Below, piece after piece: positions 23,164 through 23,165 of a stretch of DNA of 23,165 nucleotides. The notes under the pieces are model-generated. The model was not told where the DNA came from. It saw only the letters and a program-made list of their open reading frames with translations, and searched no databases. Each line of letters starts with the position of its first letter. Positions within the stretch are counted from its first letter, which is position 1. The position numbers and the translations under genes are program-made. Source of the stretch: Hyphomicrobiales bacterium (GTDB lineage Bacteria; Pseudomonadota; Alphaproteobacteria; Rhizobiales; Devosiaceae); the NCBI GenBank assembly GCA_026989045.1, contig JALSJY010000068.1, forward strand, positions 1-23,165, given 5' to 3'.

Positions 23164-23165
23164 AT

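Larger units (their letters stand above)
22766..23165. other. Gene-free end of window filled with degenerate palindromic repeats
   Basis: No supported gene lies in these 400 nt. The region contains a relative of the 8777-8876 palindrome, an AT-rich hairpin, a larger composite inverted-repeat element and a terminal inverted repeat cut close to the window edge. A short open frame from ATG 23075 to the edge (about 30 codons) overlaps the terminal repeat and is not supported as coding. Confidence 0.6.

Noticed and set aside
23075..23165. Start of a new gene at ATG 23075
   Set aside because: The frame is open to the edge but only about 30 codons long, and its second half is an inverted repeat. 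No ribosome binding site or recognisable protein sequence is present.

Overview
The window is AT-rich chromosomal DNA from an alphaproteobacterium, most likely of the Hyphomicrobiales (Rhizobiales) type; I cannot name the genus. This rests on four things: the gene order rlpA - D,D-carboxypeptidase - tmk - holB - metG - tatD - MBL hydrolase, which is a recurrent alphaproteobacterial cluster; an M23 peptidase with an N-terminal membrane helix and coiled coil; a methionine synthase split into two proteins; and an FMN-riboswitch-controlled EamA-type transporter of the RibN kind. No phage, insertion sequence, CRISPR array, rRNA or tRNA gene was recognised. Almost all of the window is ordinary core metabolism and cell-envelope biology.

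Layout. (1) 1-136 is the 3' end of an unidentified + strand gene, converging on an M23 endopeptidase gene (159-1355, -). (2) Divergent from the latter is a very large AsmA-like/DUF3971 envelope protein. Its membrane anchor is encoded upstream of the first conventional start codon, so it probably begins at a rare ATT codon. It ends in a strong intrinsic terminator. (3) A 10-TM EamA transporter (5130-6101, -) follows a canonical FMN riboswitch. The leader between aptamer and start codon has a ten-base segment exactly complementary to the ribosome binding site, so translational control of riboflavin uptake is likely. The gene's 3' end lies in a 23-nt tandem repeat. (4) Divergent from this is a compact pxpB-pxpC-pxpA operon for 5-oxoprolinase (6493-8765, +), then a palindromic repeat element, then folD (8903-9805, +).

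(5) Methionine synthase is on the - strand as two overlapping-style cistrons: a homocysteine/zinc domain protein (340 aa), then a folate/cobalamin/activation protein (898 aa). Together they match a full-length MetH, with the catalytic residues at E. coli numbering. A palindrome resembling a SahR/ArsR-family operator lies just upstream. (6) 13971-21717 (+) is a long operon-like run: rlpA lipoprotein, dac, tmk, holB, metG, tatD, a PhnP-like MBL hydrolase and a small zinc-ribbon membrane protein. It combines septal peptidoglycan remodelling, dTTP supply, the replication clamp loader, tRNA charging and hydrolases. (7) mazG (21932-22765, +) follows a spacer holding three separate perfect two-copy tandem duplications. 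The last 400 nt carry only degenerate palindromic repeats.

The most interesting signals are regulatory and structural: the probable ATT start codon, the riboswitch expression platform, the candidate SahR operator, the shared architecture of two dispersed palindromes, and the concentration of exact short tandem duplications in spacers. I see no evidence for a new multi-gene system.
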